Below are positions 1 through 9,721 of a DNA stretch of 34,448 nt, in pieces. Within the stretch, counting starts at the first letter, position 1. Each line of letters starts with the position of its first letter. The DNA comes from Enhygromyxa salina (GTDB taxonomy: Bacteria > Myxococcota_A > Polyangia > Nannocystales > Nannocystaceae): the NCBI RefSeq assembly GCF_002994615.1, contig NZ_PVNK01000097.1, forward strand, positions 1 through 34,448, written 5' to 3'. A program made the translations under genes and the position numbers. The notes beneath the pieces are model-generated. The model was not told the DNA's origin, ran no database searches, and saw only the letters and a program-made list of their open reading frames with translations.

Positions 1-61
1 TTCCCCTGCCCCCGCCCGCGCCGCCACCGCCCAAGCCGAGCCGCGCCAACGCTTCCTCGCC

Positions 62-829
62 ATGAACCTCGCCCCCAAGCCGCCGCCCGAGCTCGAGTTC
101 GTCGCCGAGGATCGACCGGCCGAGATCTGCGAGCGCGTCGCCGGCTACGCCCTGCGCGAGGCCGGAGCGTGGGCGCGGCGCCGCTTCTTTGCGGCCGTGG
201 CGGTCGCGCTCGGGCGCGCGGGCCCGCGTGAGGGCGGGCTCGAGGCGGGCGCCGAGCTGGCCCGCGAGCTCGCCCGCCACGTCCGCGAGCCCTGGGTCCG
301 CGACGGCATCGAGCGCGGCCTCGACCTGTTCACCCTCTGCGTCGACGAGACCGGGCGCCGCTGCGTGGCCGCGCTCGTCGCCGAGTACTTTGGCTGGCGC
401 GAGGCGCCGGACCTGTTCTTTCATCGCGTCGGCTCGATCTTCGCCCGGCGCTCGGCCGCGGAGCTCGTCCGCACGGCCCGGGTCACGGCCGGCTACGCGT
501 GCATGCCCAAGCCAACCCTCGACGAGCTCCGCCTGGTCGCGTCGGTCCCGTGTCGGACCGGCGCGACGAGCCGCGAGCGGCGGCTGACGATCGTCAGCTT
601 CAGCGGCGACCCCTTCCGCGAGCGGCTGCGCAGCGCCACGCAGATCCCGAGCCTCGGCAGCGACGGCTTGCTGGTCGCGCTCGCCGACGCCGGGCTCGGC
701 CTCCTCGCCCAGCTCGACGACACCGAGCTGCCCGTGCCCCTCGTCGGCCGGCCGCTGCTGTGGTTCCCGCGCGAGGCCGACCACGATCTGCGCCGCCTCC
801 ACCTGATCCTCGCCAGCGCGATCGCGTGA
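62..829 (+). CDS. Hypothetical protein, possibly 5'-truncated by the window edge
   Basis: I do not recognise this 255-residue protein. It is rich in Arg, Ala and Leu, has no clear membrane segment or signal peptide, and ends in a hydrophobic, possibly alpha/beta stretch (about residues 175-255). The same frame stays open upstream to base 2, reading an Ala/Pro-rich stretch, and no Shine-Dalgarno sequence precedes the ATG at 62. The true start may therefore lie outside the window, with the visible part following a low-complexity linker. It lies 61 bp upstream of the biotin carboxylase gene on the same strand. Codon use matches the neighbours and the frame is uninterrupted for over 750 bases, which supports a real gene; the function is unknown. 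Confidence 0.6.
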   Translation: MNLAPKPPPELEFVAEDRPAEICERVAGYALREAGAWARRRFFAAVAVALGRAGPREGGLEAGAELARELARHVREPWVRDGIERGLDLFTLCVDETGRRCVAALVAEYFGWREAPDLFFHRVGSIFARRSAAELVRTARVTAGYACMPKPTLDELRLVASVPCRTGATSRERRLTIVSFSGDPFRERLRSATQIPSLGSDGLLVALADAGLGLLAQLDDTELPVPLVGRPLLWFPREADHDLRRLHLILASAIA

Positions 830-890
830 GGCTCGCGCCACGGGCAGCGCCCTCGACAGGCGCCGGCGCGCGGGCGAAGCTCTCGGCGGC

Positions 891-2423
891 GTGAGCGAGC
901 GAGAGCCTCCCTTTAGCAAGATCCTGGTCGCAAACCGCGGCGAGATCGCCCTGCGGGTGTTCCGGACCTGCCGCGAGCGCGGCATCCGAACGGTCGCCGT
1001 CTACAGCGACGGCGATCGCAACGCCCCCCACGTCGCCGGCGCCGACGAGGCCGTTCACATCGGGCCCACGCCCTCGGCCGAGAGCTACCTCCGCGCCGAC
1101 AAGATCATCGCCGCGGCCCAGCAGACCGGCGCCGACGCGATCCACCCCGGCTACGGCTTCTTGTCGGAGCGGGCGAGCTTCGTCGAGGCCTGCGCCGCCG
1201 CGGGGATCGTGTTCATCGGGCCGGGGACCCGGGCGATGGAGCTCATGGGCGACAAGGTCCGCGCGCGCAAGGCCATGATCGCCGCGGGCGTACCGCTGGT
1301 CCCGGGCCGCGAGGACGTCGACGACGTCGAGGCCGCGCTCGAGGCCGCCGCCGAGATCGGCTACCCGCTGATGCTCAAGGCCTCGGCCGGGGGCGGCGGC
1401 AAGGGCATGCGCGTCGTCCACGACGAGGCCGAGCTGCGCCGGGGCTTCGCGGCCGCCAAGCGCGAGGCCGAGGCCGCGTTCGGTGACGGGCGCCTGTTTG
1501 TCGAGCGCGCGGTCATGGCCGCGCGCCACGTCGAGATCCAGCTGATGGCCGACGCCCACGGCGAGGTCGTGTACCTCAACGAGCGCGACTGCTCGGTGCA
1601 GCGCCGCCATCAGAAGGTCATCGAGGAGGCGCCCTCCCCCGGGGCCCAGATGACGCCCGCGGTCCGCCGGGCGATGGGCGAGGTCGCGTGCCGCGTGGCC
1701 AAGGCCGTCGACTACGTCGGGGCCGCGACGGTCGAGTTCTTGTTCGAGGAGCAAGACGGCGGCGAGCCGCGCTTTTACTTCCTCGAGATGAACACCCGGC
1801 TCCAGGTCGAGCACCCCGTGACCGAGATGACCACGGGCCGCGACCTCGTCTGGGACATGATCCGCGTCGCCGCCGGGCGGCCGCTCGGCTACACCCAGGC
1901 CGAGGTCGGCCTCGACGGTCACGCGATCGAGTGCCGGATCTACGCCGAGGATCCGCTCCGCTTCCTGCCCAGCCCCGGCCCGCTCCTGCGCCTGCGCTGG
2001 CCCGAGGGCCCGGCCCTGCGCGTCGACGCGGCCGTGCGCGAGGGCTGCGAGGTCTCGAGCCACTACGATCCGATGATCGCCAAGCTCGTCGCCTGGGGTC
2101 CGACCCGCGCCGTCGCGATCGAGCGCATGCGCCGGGCGCTCGAAGACACGGTCGTGCTCGGGATCGAGTGCAACATCGCCTTTCACCTCCGGGTCCTCGC
2201 CGAGCCCGACTTTCGCGCGGGCCGCTTCGACACCCACTACATCGACCGGCACCCGTCGCTGACCAGCGCGACCGCGCTCGACGAAGATCACTCGCGCGCG
2301 ATCGCGGCGGCCGCGGCCGATGCAGCCTCGCTCGCCCAGACCCGGCGCGAGGCCGGCCGCTCCGACGCGGCGACATCCCGCGAGTTCTCGGCCTGGCAAC
2401 GCGCGCTGCGAAACAGGGGCTAG
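891..2423 (+). CDS. accC: Biotin carboxylase subunit of acetyl-CoA/acyl-CoA carboxylase
   Basis: A 510-residue ATP-grasp biotin carboxylase that carboxylates biotin on a separate carrier protein using ATP and bicarbonate. The N-terminal biotin carboxylase fold begins with KILVANRGEIALR near residue 10. The glycine-rich ATP loop KASAGGGGKGM is near residue 163. The family motif ERDCSVQRRHQK is near residue 232, and EMNTRLQVEHPVTEMTTG (catalytic Glu and Arg) is near 300. The GTG at 891 puts the fold about eight residues from the start, as expected. The protein is about 60 residues longer than E. coli AccC, with an Ala-rich tail ending in an SAWQRAL-type segment. That tail resembles acyl-CoA (propionyl/methylcrotonyl) carboxylase alpha chains without their biotin carrier domain, so the substrate class is open. 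No carrier or carboxyltransferase gene is in the window. Confidence 0.93.
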   Translation: MSEREPPFSKILVANRGEIALRVFRTCRERGIRTVAVYSDGDRNAPHVAGADEAVHIGPTPSAESYLRADKIIAAAQQTGADAIHPGYGFLSERASFVEACAAAGIVFIGPGTRAMELMGDKVRARKAMIAAGVPLVPGREDVDDVEAALEAAAEIGYPLMLKASAGGGGKGMRVVHDEAELRRGFAAAKREAEAAFGDGRLFVERAVMAARHVEIQLMADAHGEVVYLNERDCSVQRRHQKVIEEAPSPGAQMTPAVRRAMGEVACRVAKAVDYVGAATVEFLFEEQDGGEPRFYFLEMNTRLQVEHPVTEMTTGRDLVWDMIRVAAGRPLGYTQAEVGLDGHAIECRIYAEDPLRFLPSPGPLLRLRWPEGPALRVDAAVREGCEVSSHYDPMIAKLVAWGPTRAVAIERMRRALEDTVVLGIECNIAFHLRVLAEPDFRAGRFDTHYIDRHPSLTSATALDEDHSRAIAAAAADAASLAQTRREAGRSDAATSREFSAWQRALRNRG

Positions 2424-2440
2424 CAGCCCCGGCTGCTAGC
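2419..2440 (+). terminator. Hairpin over the accC stop codon
   Basis: A perfect 10-bp inverted repeat, GCTAGCAGCC / GGCTGCTAGC, has only two bases between the arms, so the real loop must open one or two pairs. It includes the accC TAG stop. No T-run follows, so intrinsic termination is uncertain; a second, weaker GC palindrome lies just downstream (about 2455-2475). The rest of the 120-bp accC-pyrG gap shows nothing I can name. Confidence 0.5.
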
Positions 2441-2528
2441 AGCCCGGAAGGCCCGGACTCCGAGTCCGCGGGCTGGCCCTTGGGACCGGCTGCGTGGCCA
2501 AAGTCGGGCCCGCATGACACGCGCTTGA

Positions 2529-4196
<1,668 letters not shown>

Positions 4197-4283
4197 GGGC
4201 GCCTCAGCCTCCGGGTCGACCGGCCCCATGGCTGGCGGCTTCGGACGAGATGCGAGCGGTGCCCCACGCGCCCGTCGGTTCAC

Positions 4284-4303
4284 AATCACCACCCGGTGAT
4301 TTT
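4284..4303 (+). terminator. Intrinsic terminator after pyrG
   Basis: The stem AATCACC / GGTGATT (7 bp) with loop ACCC is followed by a short T run (GATTTTCG). It lies about 90 bp after the pyrG stop and upstream of the candidate rpoN promoter, where a terminator between two transcription units would be expected. Confidence 0.7.
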
Positions 4304-4352
4304 CGCAAGTGCAATCCTGCGGGCGGTGCGGGCGGTCGCTCCTGATTTCCGC

Positions 4353-4380
4353 TTGGGCCCTTCGCGCTCGATCTGATAAC
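4353..4380 (+). promoter_or_regulatory. Candidate sigma-70-type promoter for rpoN-hpf
   Basis: TTGGGC (4353-4358) and GATAAC (4375-4380) are separated by 16 bases, 13 bases before the rpoN ATG. This is one of the few AT-richer patches here and follows the pyrG terminator. The match is moderate and the short leader is a weakness, so this is inference only. Confidence 0.35.
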
Positions 4381-4393
4381 CTGATCGCGCCTC

Positions 4394-5920
4394 ATGGTTC
4401 TGCATATGCGCCAAGAGCTGCGGATGTCCCAGCAGCTCGTGATGACCCCGCAGCTGCAGCAGGCCATCAAGCTCCTTCAACTGAGTCGCATCGAGCTCCA
4501 AGACCTCGTCCGCAACGAGCTGCTGGAGAACCCGCTCCTCGAAGAGTCCCAGGAGATGGGCACGACCAACGAGGAGCCGGTCTCGGCCGTCGAGATGCAA
4601 GACGGCGTCGAGCGGCAGGGCGACACCGGGGACGGCGAGACCAAGCCGGCCGAGGCGCCGAGCCAGGAGGTCAAGGCCGACGAGCCCAACGTCGACAATT
4701 TCGACTGGGAGGCCTACCTCCAACACCACTCGCTCTCGGGGCCCCTGCCCTCGGGCGGCGTCCGCCCCGACGACGACCTGCCCGGCCTCGAGCAGACCAT
4801 GGCCGACGAGGAGACCCTCGTCGAGCACCTGATGTGGCAGGTGCGCCTGTCCAATTTCTCCTCACTCGAGGAGGAGGTCGCCGAGTACGTCGTCCGCAGC
4901 GTGTCCGGGGCCGGCTACCTCAACGTCAGCGTCCCGCAGATCGCCGCGCGCGTCGGCTGCTCGACGCTGCTCGTCGAGCAGGTCCTGCGCCGGGTCCAGC
5001 AGCTCGATCCCCTCGCGATCGCCTCGCGCAACCTCGCCGAGGTCCTGTGGATCCAGGCCCGCCACCCCGAGCACCCGATCGACGACCCCCTGGTCCTGAC
5101 GATCATCGCCAAGCACCTGCCAAACCTCGAAAAACGCGCCTACCCGGCGGTGGCGCGCGACACGGGCGAGGCCCTGGAAGAGGTCTACGAGGCGACCAAG
5201 ATCATCATGGGCCTCGAGCCGCGCCCGGCCCGGCAGTTCGTGTCGGAGTCGCCGCAGTACGTCACCCCCGACGTCTACGTCCACAAGATCGGCGAGGAGT
5301 ACGTCGTCACGCTCAACGACGACGGCCTCCCGAAGCTCAAGATCTCCAACTACTACAAGTCGGCGATGCTCGCGGACAGCAAGGCCAAGGCCAAGGGGCA
5401 GACCCGGTCCAAGGGCGACGGCGGCCAGGCCAAGGACTACATCACCGAGCGGCTGCGATCTGCGCAGTGGCTGATCCGCTCGATCCAGCAGCGCCAGCGG
5501 ACCATCCTCAAGGTCACCAAGTCGATCCTCGGGTTTCAGCGCGAGTTCTTCGAGAAGGGTCCGCAGCACCTGCGCCCGCTGATCCTCAAAGACGTCGCCG
5601 AGGACATCGAGATGCACGAGTCCACGGTCAGCCGCGTGACGACCAACAAGTACGTCCACACGCCGCAGGGCATCTACGAGCTCAAATACTTCTTCAACGC
5701 CGGGATCTCCAAGCGCGGCGGCGGCGAGCTCGCGTCCGAGGCCGTCAAAGAGAAGATCAAAAAGCTCATCGAGGTCGAGGACCAAAAGAAGCCCTACAGT
5801 GATCAGAAGCTCGTCGAGCTCCTCCGCGACGAGGGCATCACGATCGCGCGGCGCACGGTCGCCAAGTACCGCGAGCAGCTCCACTTGCTGTCGAGCTCAA
5901 AGCGTCGCAAGTTATTTTGA
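4394..5920 (+). CDS. rpoN: RNA polymerase sigma-54 factor
   Basis: A 508-residue sigma-54 (RpoN), the factor that recognises -24/-12 promoters and needs an AAA+ activator. Region I, rich in Gln and Leu (MSQQLVMTPQLQQAIKLLQL, about residues 12-50), is the activator-interacting domain. An acidic, variable region II follows (about 55-140), then the core-binding domain and a helix-turn-helix around the ESTVSRVTTNKYV segment. The RpoN box ARRTVAKYRE is at residues 485-494, close to the C-terminus as it should be. The ATG at 4394 is used; an in-frame ATG at 4406 would remove four residues. hpf follows after 39 bp, the classic rpoN-hpf pairing. A Lys/Gly-rich insert (KAKAKGQTRSKGDGG, about residue 332) in the core-binding domain is longer than in E. 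coli. Confidence 0.97.
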   Translation: MVLHMRQELRMSQQLVMTPQLQQAIKLLQLSRIELQDLVRNELLENPLLEESQEMGTTNEEPVSAVEMQDGVERQGDTGDGETKPAEAPSQEVKADEPNVDNFDWEAYLQHHSLSGPLPSGGVRPDDDLPGLEQTMADEETLVEHLMWQVRLSNFSSLEEEVAEYVVRSVSGAGYLNVSVPQIAARVGCSTLLVEQVLRRVQQLDPLAIASRNLAEVLWIQARHPEHPIDDPLVLTIIAKHLPNLEKRAYPAVARDTGEALEEVYEATKIIMGLEPRPARQFVSESPQYVTPDVYVHKIGEEYVVTLNDDGLPKLKISNYYKSAMLADSKAKAKGQTRSKGDGGQAKDYITERLRSAQWLIRSIQQRQRTILKVTKSILGFQREFFEKGPQHLRPLILKDVAEDIEMHESTVSRVTTNKYVHTPQGIYELKYFFNAGISKRGGGELASEAVKEKIKKLIEVEDQKKPYSDQKLVELLRDEGITIARRTVAKYREQLHLLSSSKRRKLF

Positions 5921-5941
5921 ACCCCGCACCAGACCACCTTG

Positions 5942-5951
5942 AAAGGGAGGT
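5942..5951 (+). promoter_or_regulatory. Strong Shine-Dalgarno sequence of hpf
   Basis: AAAGGGAGGT lies 8 bases before the ATG at 5960 and is a near-perfect anti-SD match. It fixes the hpf start. Many neighbouring genes (hprK, ptsH, ptsI, accC, pyrG) show no comparable site. Confidence 0.8.
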
Positions 5952-5959
5952 AGCAATCG

Positions 5960-6583
5960 ATGCAGACCCAGTTCGTGTTCCGTCACATGGACTCATCCGA
6001 CGCGCTTCGCAACTACGCCGAGGAGCGCCTCACGAAGATCAAGCGTTACTTCTCCGATCCGCTCAAGGTCAACTGCACCTTCGCGGTCGAGAAGATCAAC
6101 CACATCGTCCAGTTCGACGTCACGCTGCGCAACGGCCTCCAGCTGCACTCGTCGGAGACGACTGAGAACATGTACAGCTCGATCGACATGGCGCTGGCCA
6201 AGATGGAGCGTCAGGTTCGGCGCTACAAAGACCGGATCACCAACCACAAGCCCCACAAGGGCAAGGCCGCGCGCGTGCGGCAGACCGTGCTGGCGGGGGA
6301 CTCACTCGACGAGCCCGAGACCATGGTCGAGGCCGAGCGGCGCCGCGCCGCCGAGCGCGAGGACCCGACCCGCAAGCTCGACGAGGCCGCGGCCAAGATC
6401 GTCCGCGAGAAGGAGTTCCGCGCCGAGGGGCTGACGGTCCAAGAGGCCGTCATGCAGCTCAACTTGATGCACAAGCAGTTCTTGGTGTTCACCAACACCG
6501 AGACCGGCGACATCAACGTGATCTACCGGATGGGCGACGACTACGGGCTCATCGAGACCCGCGGCCACGTCAACGACGCGTGA
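5960..6583 (+). CDS. hpf: Long-form ribosome hibernation promoting factor
   Basis: A 207-residue long HPF. The N-terminal domain (about 1-105; FRHMDSSDALRNYAEERLTKI...) binds the 30S decoding centre. After a charged linker comes the C-terminal domain (about 145-205; LTVQEAVMQLNLMHKQFLVF, then NVIYRMGDDYGLIE), which in long HPFs joins two ribosomes into 100S dimers. Length and both domains match the long class, not the short enterobacterial HPF/YfiA. It follows rpoN by 39 bp and probably shares its transcript. Its last 14 bases overlap the 3' end of the convergent kinase gene, so there is no room for a terminator between them. Confidence 0.95.
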   Translation: MQTQFVFRHMDSSDALRNYAEERLTKIKRYFSDPLKVNCTFAVEKINHIVQFDVTLRNGLQLHSSETTENMYSSIDMALAKMERQVRRYKDRITNHKPHKGKAARVRQTVLAGDSLDEPETMVEAERRRAAEREDPTRKLDEAAAKIVREKEFRAEGLTVQEAVMQLNLMHKQFLVFTNTETGDINVIYRMGDDYGLIETRGHVNDA

Positions 6584-9500
6584 GCCAGTCCGCGCACGCT
6601 GCGGCGTGACCCGACCAATTGGGTCCGGCGCGGCGTAGGCTGTTCAACCCCGTCTGCGCGAGGAGCTTGGCTGAGTCGAGCTCGCTCGCGGAGGCGCCGG
6701 CCTGGGCGCGCGCGAGCAAGCACTGCACCTCACCGAGCTCGCCGGGCTCGCCTGCCCGCCCACGGATCTCGAGCGCGCGCGTCAGCGGTTCGAGCGCCGC
6801 GGCGGGGTGACCGAGGGCGAGCTCGCCCTCGCCCACGCCGACCAGGGAGTACGCGGTGTAGGCGTGGTCGGGCCCAACGCTGGCCTCGCAGATCTTCAGC
6901 GCCCGTCGGTCGTGGATGAGGCCCTCGCGCGGATCCCCCTGCGCCCGCGCGATCAAGGCCAGGTTGTTGAGCGCGATCGCGACGATGGGGTGCTCGGGGC
7001 CGTGGATGCGCCCGGCCCCGGACAGGGTCCGCTCGCAGACGGCCCGGGCCTCGACCTGCTCGTCGAGCTTGTAGAGCGTGAAGCAGAGGCTGTTGGAGGT
7101 CCTCACGCCGAGCGAGCTGCGCAGCTCCCCCGCCTCGCCGCTGCGCTCGAGGATCGCCTCGAACTGCGCGCGCGCCTGCTGGTGATCACCGCGCAGGTCG
7201 TAGGTGACCGCCAGCGACTGCAGCGCATCGATCGTCCCGGAGTGCGCGGGACCGAAGGACGCCTCGGCGATCTCGACTTGGCGCCGCGCGTCGTCGAGCC
7301 CCGCGCCGAGCTCACCGGTCGCGTTCGCCAGCGCCATGCGTGCGCGCAGGGGGCCGAGCAGCAGCGGGTGGTCGGCGCTCAGGCGGCGCTCATAGACCTC
7401 GATCACGCGGTTGAGCTCGGTCGCGGCCTCGACGAGGCGGCCGTCGTCGCCGAGCGCGACGGCGAGCCCAAGCCGAATTTCGGCGGTCCGCAGATCGGCG
7501 GCGCCGTAGGCCTGCTCGGCCAGCCGCGTCGCCGCGCCGAGCTGCTCGAGGGCCTCGGGGTAGCGGAGGTTGCGAGTCAGCGTGCGCCCGAGCGCCCAGG
7601 CGCGCTCGAGCTCGGCCTCGGGCGGCGCGCCGAGCCGACGCGAGAGTCCAGCGGCGATCGCGAACCAGCGCCGCGCGAGCTCGATCCCCTGGTCCCCGGG
7701 GCCAAAATTGTCGGCGCGGATCAGCTCCGTCGCGGTGTCGAGGGCGAGGCGATCGTGACCGAGACCGAGCGCGAGCTCGTGGGCGCGAAGCAGGTGCGCG
7801 CGGGCGCCGGCGTCGTCATCCGACAGCCGCGCGAACTGCCCCTCGAGCTGCTCGAGCTCGGCGAGCAGCGGCTCGTAGCCGAGGCGCTCGACCGACGCGC
7901 GGAGGCCCGCGAGCTCCGTCCCGACCTTGGCCAGGCGGGCGGCCCCGATCCGCGCCTCGAGCCGAGCAAAGGCCTCGCGGACCGCAGACACGGCCGCGGC
8001 CTGGTCGGCGGGCGGCGGCGCGACCGCGCGGAGGGTCTCGACGTCGGCGCAGGCGTCGAGCTCGGGCAGGGTCGAGACCAGCTGCGGGGCGTCTCGCACG
8101 AGCTCGGCGTCGGCCTCGGCGAGCAGATCGACGAGGGAGTCGGCCTGCTCGCGACGCTGGGCCAGGCACGCCATGCGCATGTCGTAGAGCTCGGCCGACT
8201 GCTCGTGGCGGGTCGAGCAGGTCTCCGTGTAGGCCTCGGCCCAGGCCTGTGACCACGCCTCGACCCCCTGGCTCACGGCCGCGAGGCTGGTGTCGGCGTA
8301 GCCGAGCTCGAGGGACTCGAAGTGGCGCCGGAGCTCGGCCTCCCGCGTCGAGCTCCAGGTCTGGGCGATCTGAGCCCGGCCCTTGGCGCAGGGATCGCTC
8401 GGCTCGCGCTCGCCGCGGGCCAGCCACGCGGCGGTCGTCGCTGCGAGCACCGCGACGACCACGCTCGCGACCGCCCACGGCCAGCGCCGCGGGCTCGCCT
8501 CGACCCGCAGCGCGGCGAGCAGGCTCGGCATGTCCTCGAAGCGCGCGGCCGGCTCGCGGGACAGACCGCGCATCAAGGCGCGGCCAATGACGGCGGGCAC
8601 CGGGCTGTCGCGCGGCGGCGGCCGAAGCTCGCCGAGGGTGACGGCGGCGGCGAGCTCGAAGAAGCGCGTGCCCGCGAAGGGCGGGTAGCCATAGAGCGCC
8701 TCGTAGAGCGCGACGCAAAACGAGAACTGGTCCGAGCGGGCGTCGGCGACCTCGCGCTGGAACTGCTCGGGGGCCATGTAGCGCGGCGTGCCGACGATCG
8801 CTCCGACCGCGGTCAGGGCCGCCGTCGGGCCGGCGGTCCCGGGCCCCGCGGTCTCCTCGAGGTCTGGGTCGCCGTCGGGGTCCCTTCGCTCGGCCCCCAG
8901 CGAGGACGAGTCGAGCCCCTGCTCCTGCCCCGGCCCGTGCCCCTGCCCCTGCCCACGGACTCGAGGGCTCGCCGCTTCGTCCGCGCCCTCATCACTGTCC
9001 GAGGGTCGAACCAGCCCGAAGTCGGCGACCCGCGCCCGACCGTCGGTCCCGAGCAAGACGTTGTCGGGCTTGAAGTCACGGTGGACGAGGCCCGCGGCGT
9101 GGGCCGCCGCCAGGCCCTCGCCCGCCTGGCGAAAGAGCTCGACGATCTCCGCCCAGCTCCGGGTCTCCTGGTTGAGCCAGCGCCGGAGCGTGACCCCGTC
9201 GACGTACTCCATCGCAATCCAGACCGAGCCGCGGTGGCTGCCGACGTCGAACACCGAGACCACGTTGGGGTGCGAGAGCCGAGCCATCGCCTGGGCCTCG
9301 CGCTGGAGCCGGCCGTGGGCGTCGGCCGAGCCCCGGTCCGGGCGCACGAGCTTGAGCGCCACGCGGCGATCGAGGCGGGGGTCCCAGGCGGCATAGACGA
9401 CGCCCATGCCCCCGGAGCCGAGCTTGCGCAGGACCACGAAGCGCGCGATCTGATCGGGCTGAGCGGCGGCGGCGGTGAGCGCTGCCCCGTCGTCGCTGAG

Positions 9501-9599
9501 CTGGGTGTCCTCGAGCGAGTCGGGTCCGCGCGTCATGCCCAGGTCGCCCCCGGGCGATGGCGCAAGCGTCGCGTCGGGGTCGCTGGTCTCAGGGCCCAC
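6570..9599 (-). CDS. Transmembrane Ser/Thr protein kinase with TPR-type C-terminal half
   Basis: A 1009-residue Hanks-type kinase. The N-terminal kinase domain has the glycine loop GSGGMG (61-66), VAIK-like Lys83, alpha-C Glu101, catalytic HRDFKPDN (173-180), DFG (193-195) and GTPRYMAPEQ (270-279), so all catalytic residues are present. Between DFG and APE lies an acidic, Gly/Gln-rich insert of about 65 residues in the activation segment. One membrane helix (about 373-396) separates the cytoplasmic kinase from a roughly 600-residue helical half. That half contains repeated units with TPR-like patterns (for example about 820-960, ALNNLALIARAQGD), common in myxobacterial kinases. The GTG at 9599 gives the longest form; the ATG at 9536 (residue 22) also works. 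It is antisense to its neighbours, inside the rpoN-PTS cluster, and divergent from hprK. The substrate is unknown. Confidence 0.95.
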   Translation of the reverse strand: MGPETSDPDATLAPSPGGDLGMTRGPDSLEDTQLSDDGAALTAAAAQPDQIARFVVLRKLGSGGMGVVYAAWDPRLDRRVALKLVRPDRGSADAHGRLQREAQAMARLSHPNVVSVFDVGSHRGSVWIAMEYVDGVTLRRWLNQETRSWAEIVELFRQAGEGLAAAHAAGLVHRDFKPDNVLLGTDGRARVADFGLVRPSDSDEGADEAASPRVRGQGQGHGPGQEQGLDSSSLGAERRDPDGDPDLEETAGPGTAGPTAALTAVGAIVGTPRYMAPEQFQREVADARSDQFSFCVALYEALYGYPPFAGTRFFELAAAVTLGELRPPPRDSPVPAVIGRALMRGLSREPAARFEDMPSLLAALRVEASPRRWPWAVASVVVAVLAATTAAWLARGEREPSDPCAKGRAQIAQTWSSTREAELRRHFESLELGYADTSLAAVSQGVEAWSQAWAEAYTETCSTRHEQSAELYDMRMACLAQRREQADSLVDLLAEADAELVRDAPQLVSTLPELDACADVETLRAVAPPPADQAAAVSAVREAFARLEARIGAARLAKVGTELAGLRASVERLGYEPLLAELEQLEGQFARLSDDDAGARAHLLRAHELALGLGHDRLALDTATELIRADNFGPGDQGIELARRWFAIAAGLSRRLGAPPEAELERAWALGRTLTRNLRYPEALEQLGAATRLAEQAYGAADLRTAEIRLGLAVALGDDGRLVEAATELNRVIEVYERRLSADHPLLLGPLRARMALANATGELGAGLDDARRQVEIAEASFGPAHSGTIDALQSLAVTYDLRGDHQQARAQFEAILERSGEAGELRSSLGVRTSNSLCFTLYKLDEQVEARAVCERTLSGAGRIHGPEHPIVAIALNNLALIARAQGDPREGLIHDRRALKICEASVGPDHAYTAYSLVGVGEGELALGHPAAALEPLTRALEIRGRAGEPGELGEVQCLLARAQAGASASELDSAKLLAQTGLNSLRRAGPNWSGHAAACADWLTRR

Positions 9600-9721
9600 G
9601 CGCGGATGCTACAAAGGACACGCGCCCAAGGACACGGCGTTCCAGGCCCACCAGCGACCAAGCTCACGGGCCCCGCGGGTCACACCTCCCGTCGGACTCC
9701 GCTTCGTGCCAACCTGTGCCC

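Noticed and set aside
600..2399. A 599-codon minus-strand frame antisense to accC, and similar long antisense frames over pyrG, ptsI, atp and sdhA.
   Set aside because: Long antisense frames are expected in very GC-rich genes. They read as Asp/Gly/Arg/Leu-rich sequence without motifs, opposite clearly recognised genes.
9557..9721. Upstream ATG that would extend HprK by 55 residues.
   Set aside because: The extra residues are basic, low-complexity and overlap the divergent kinase gene; the ATG at 9722 gives the normal HprK N-terminus.
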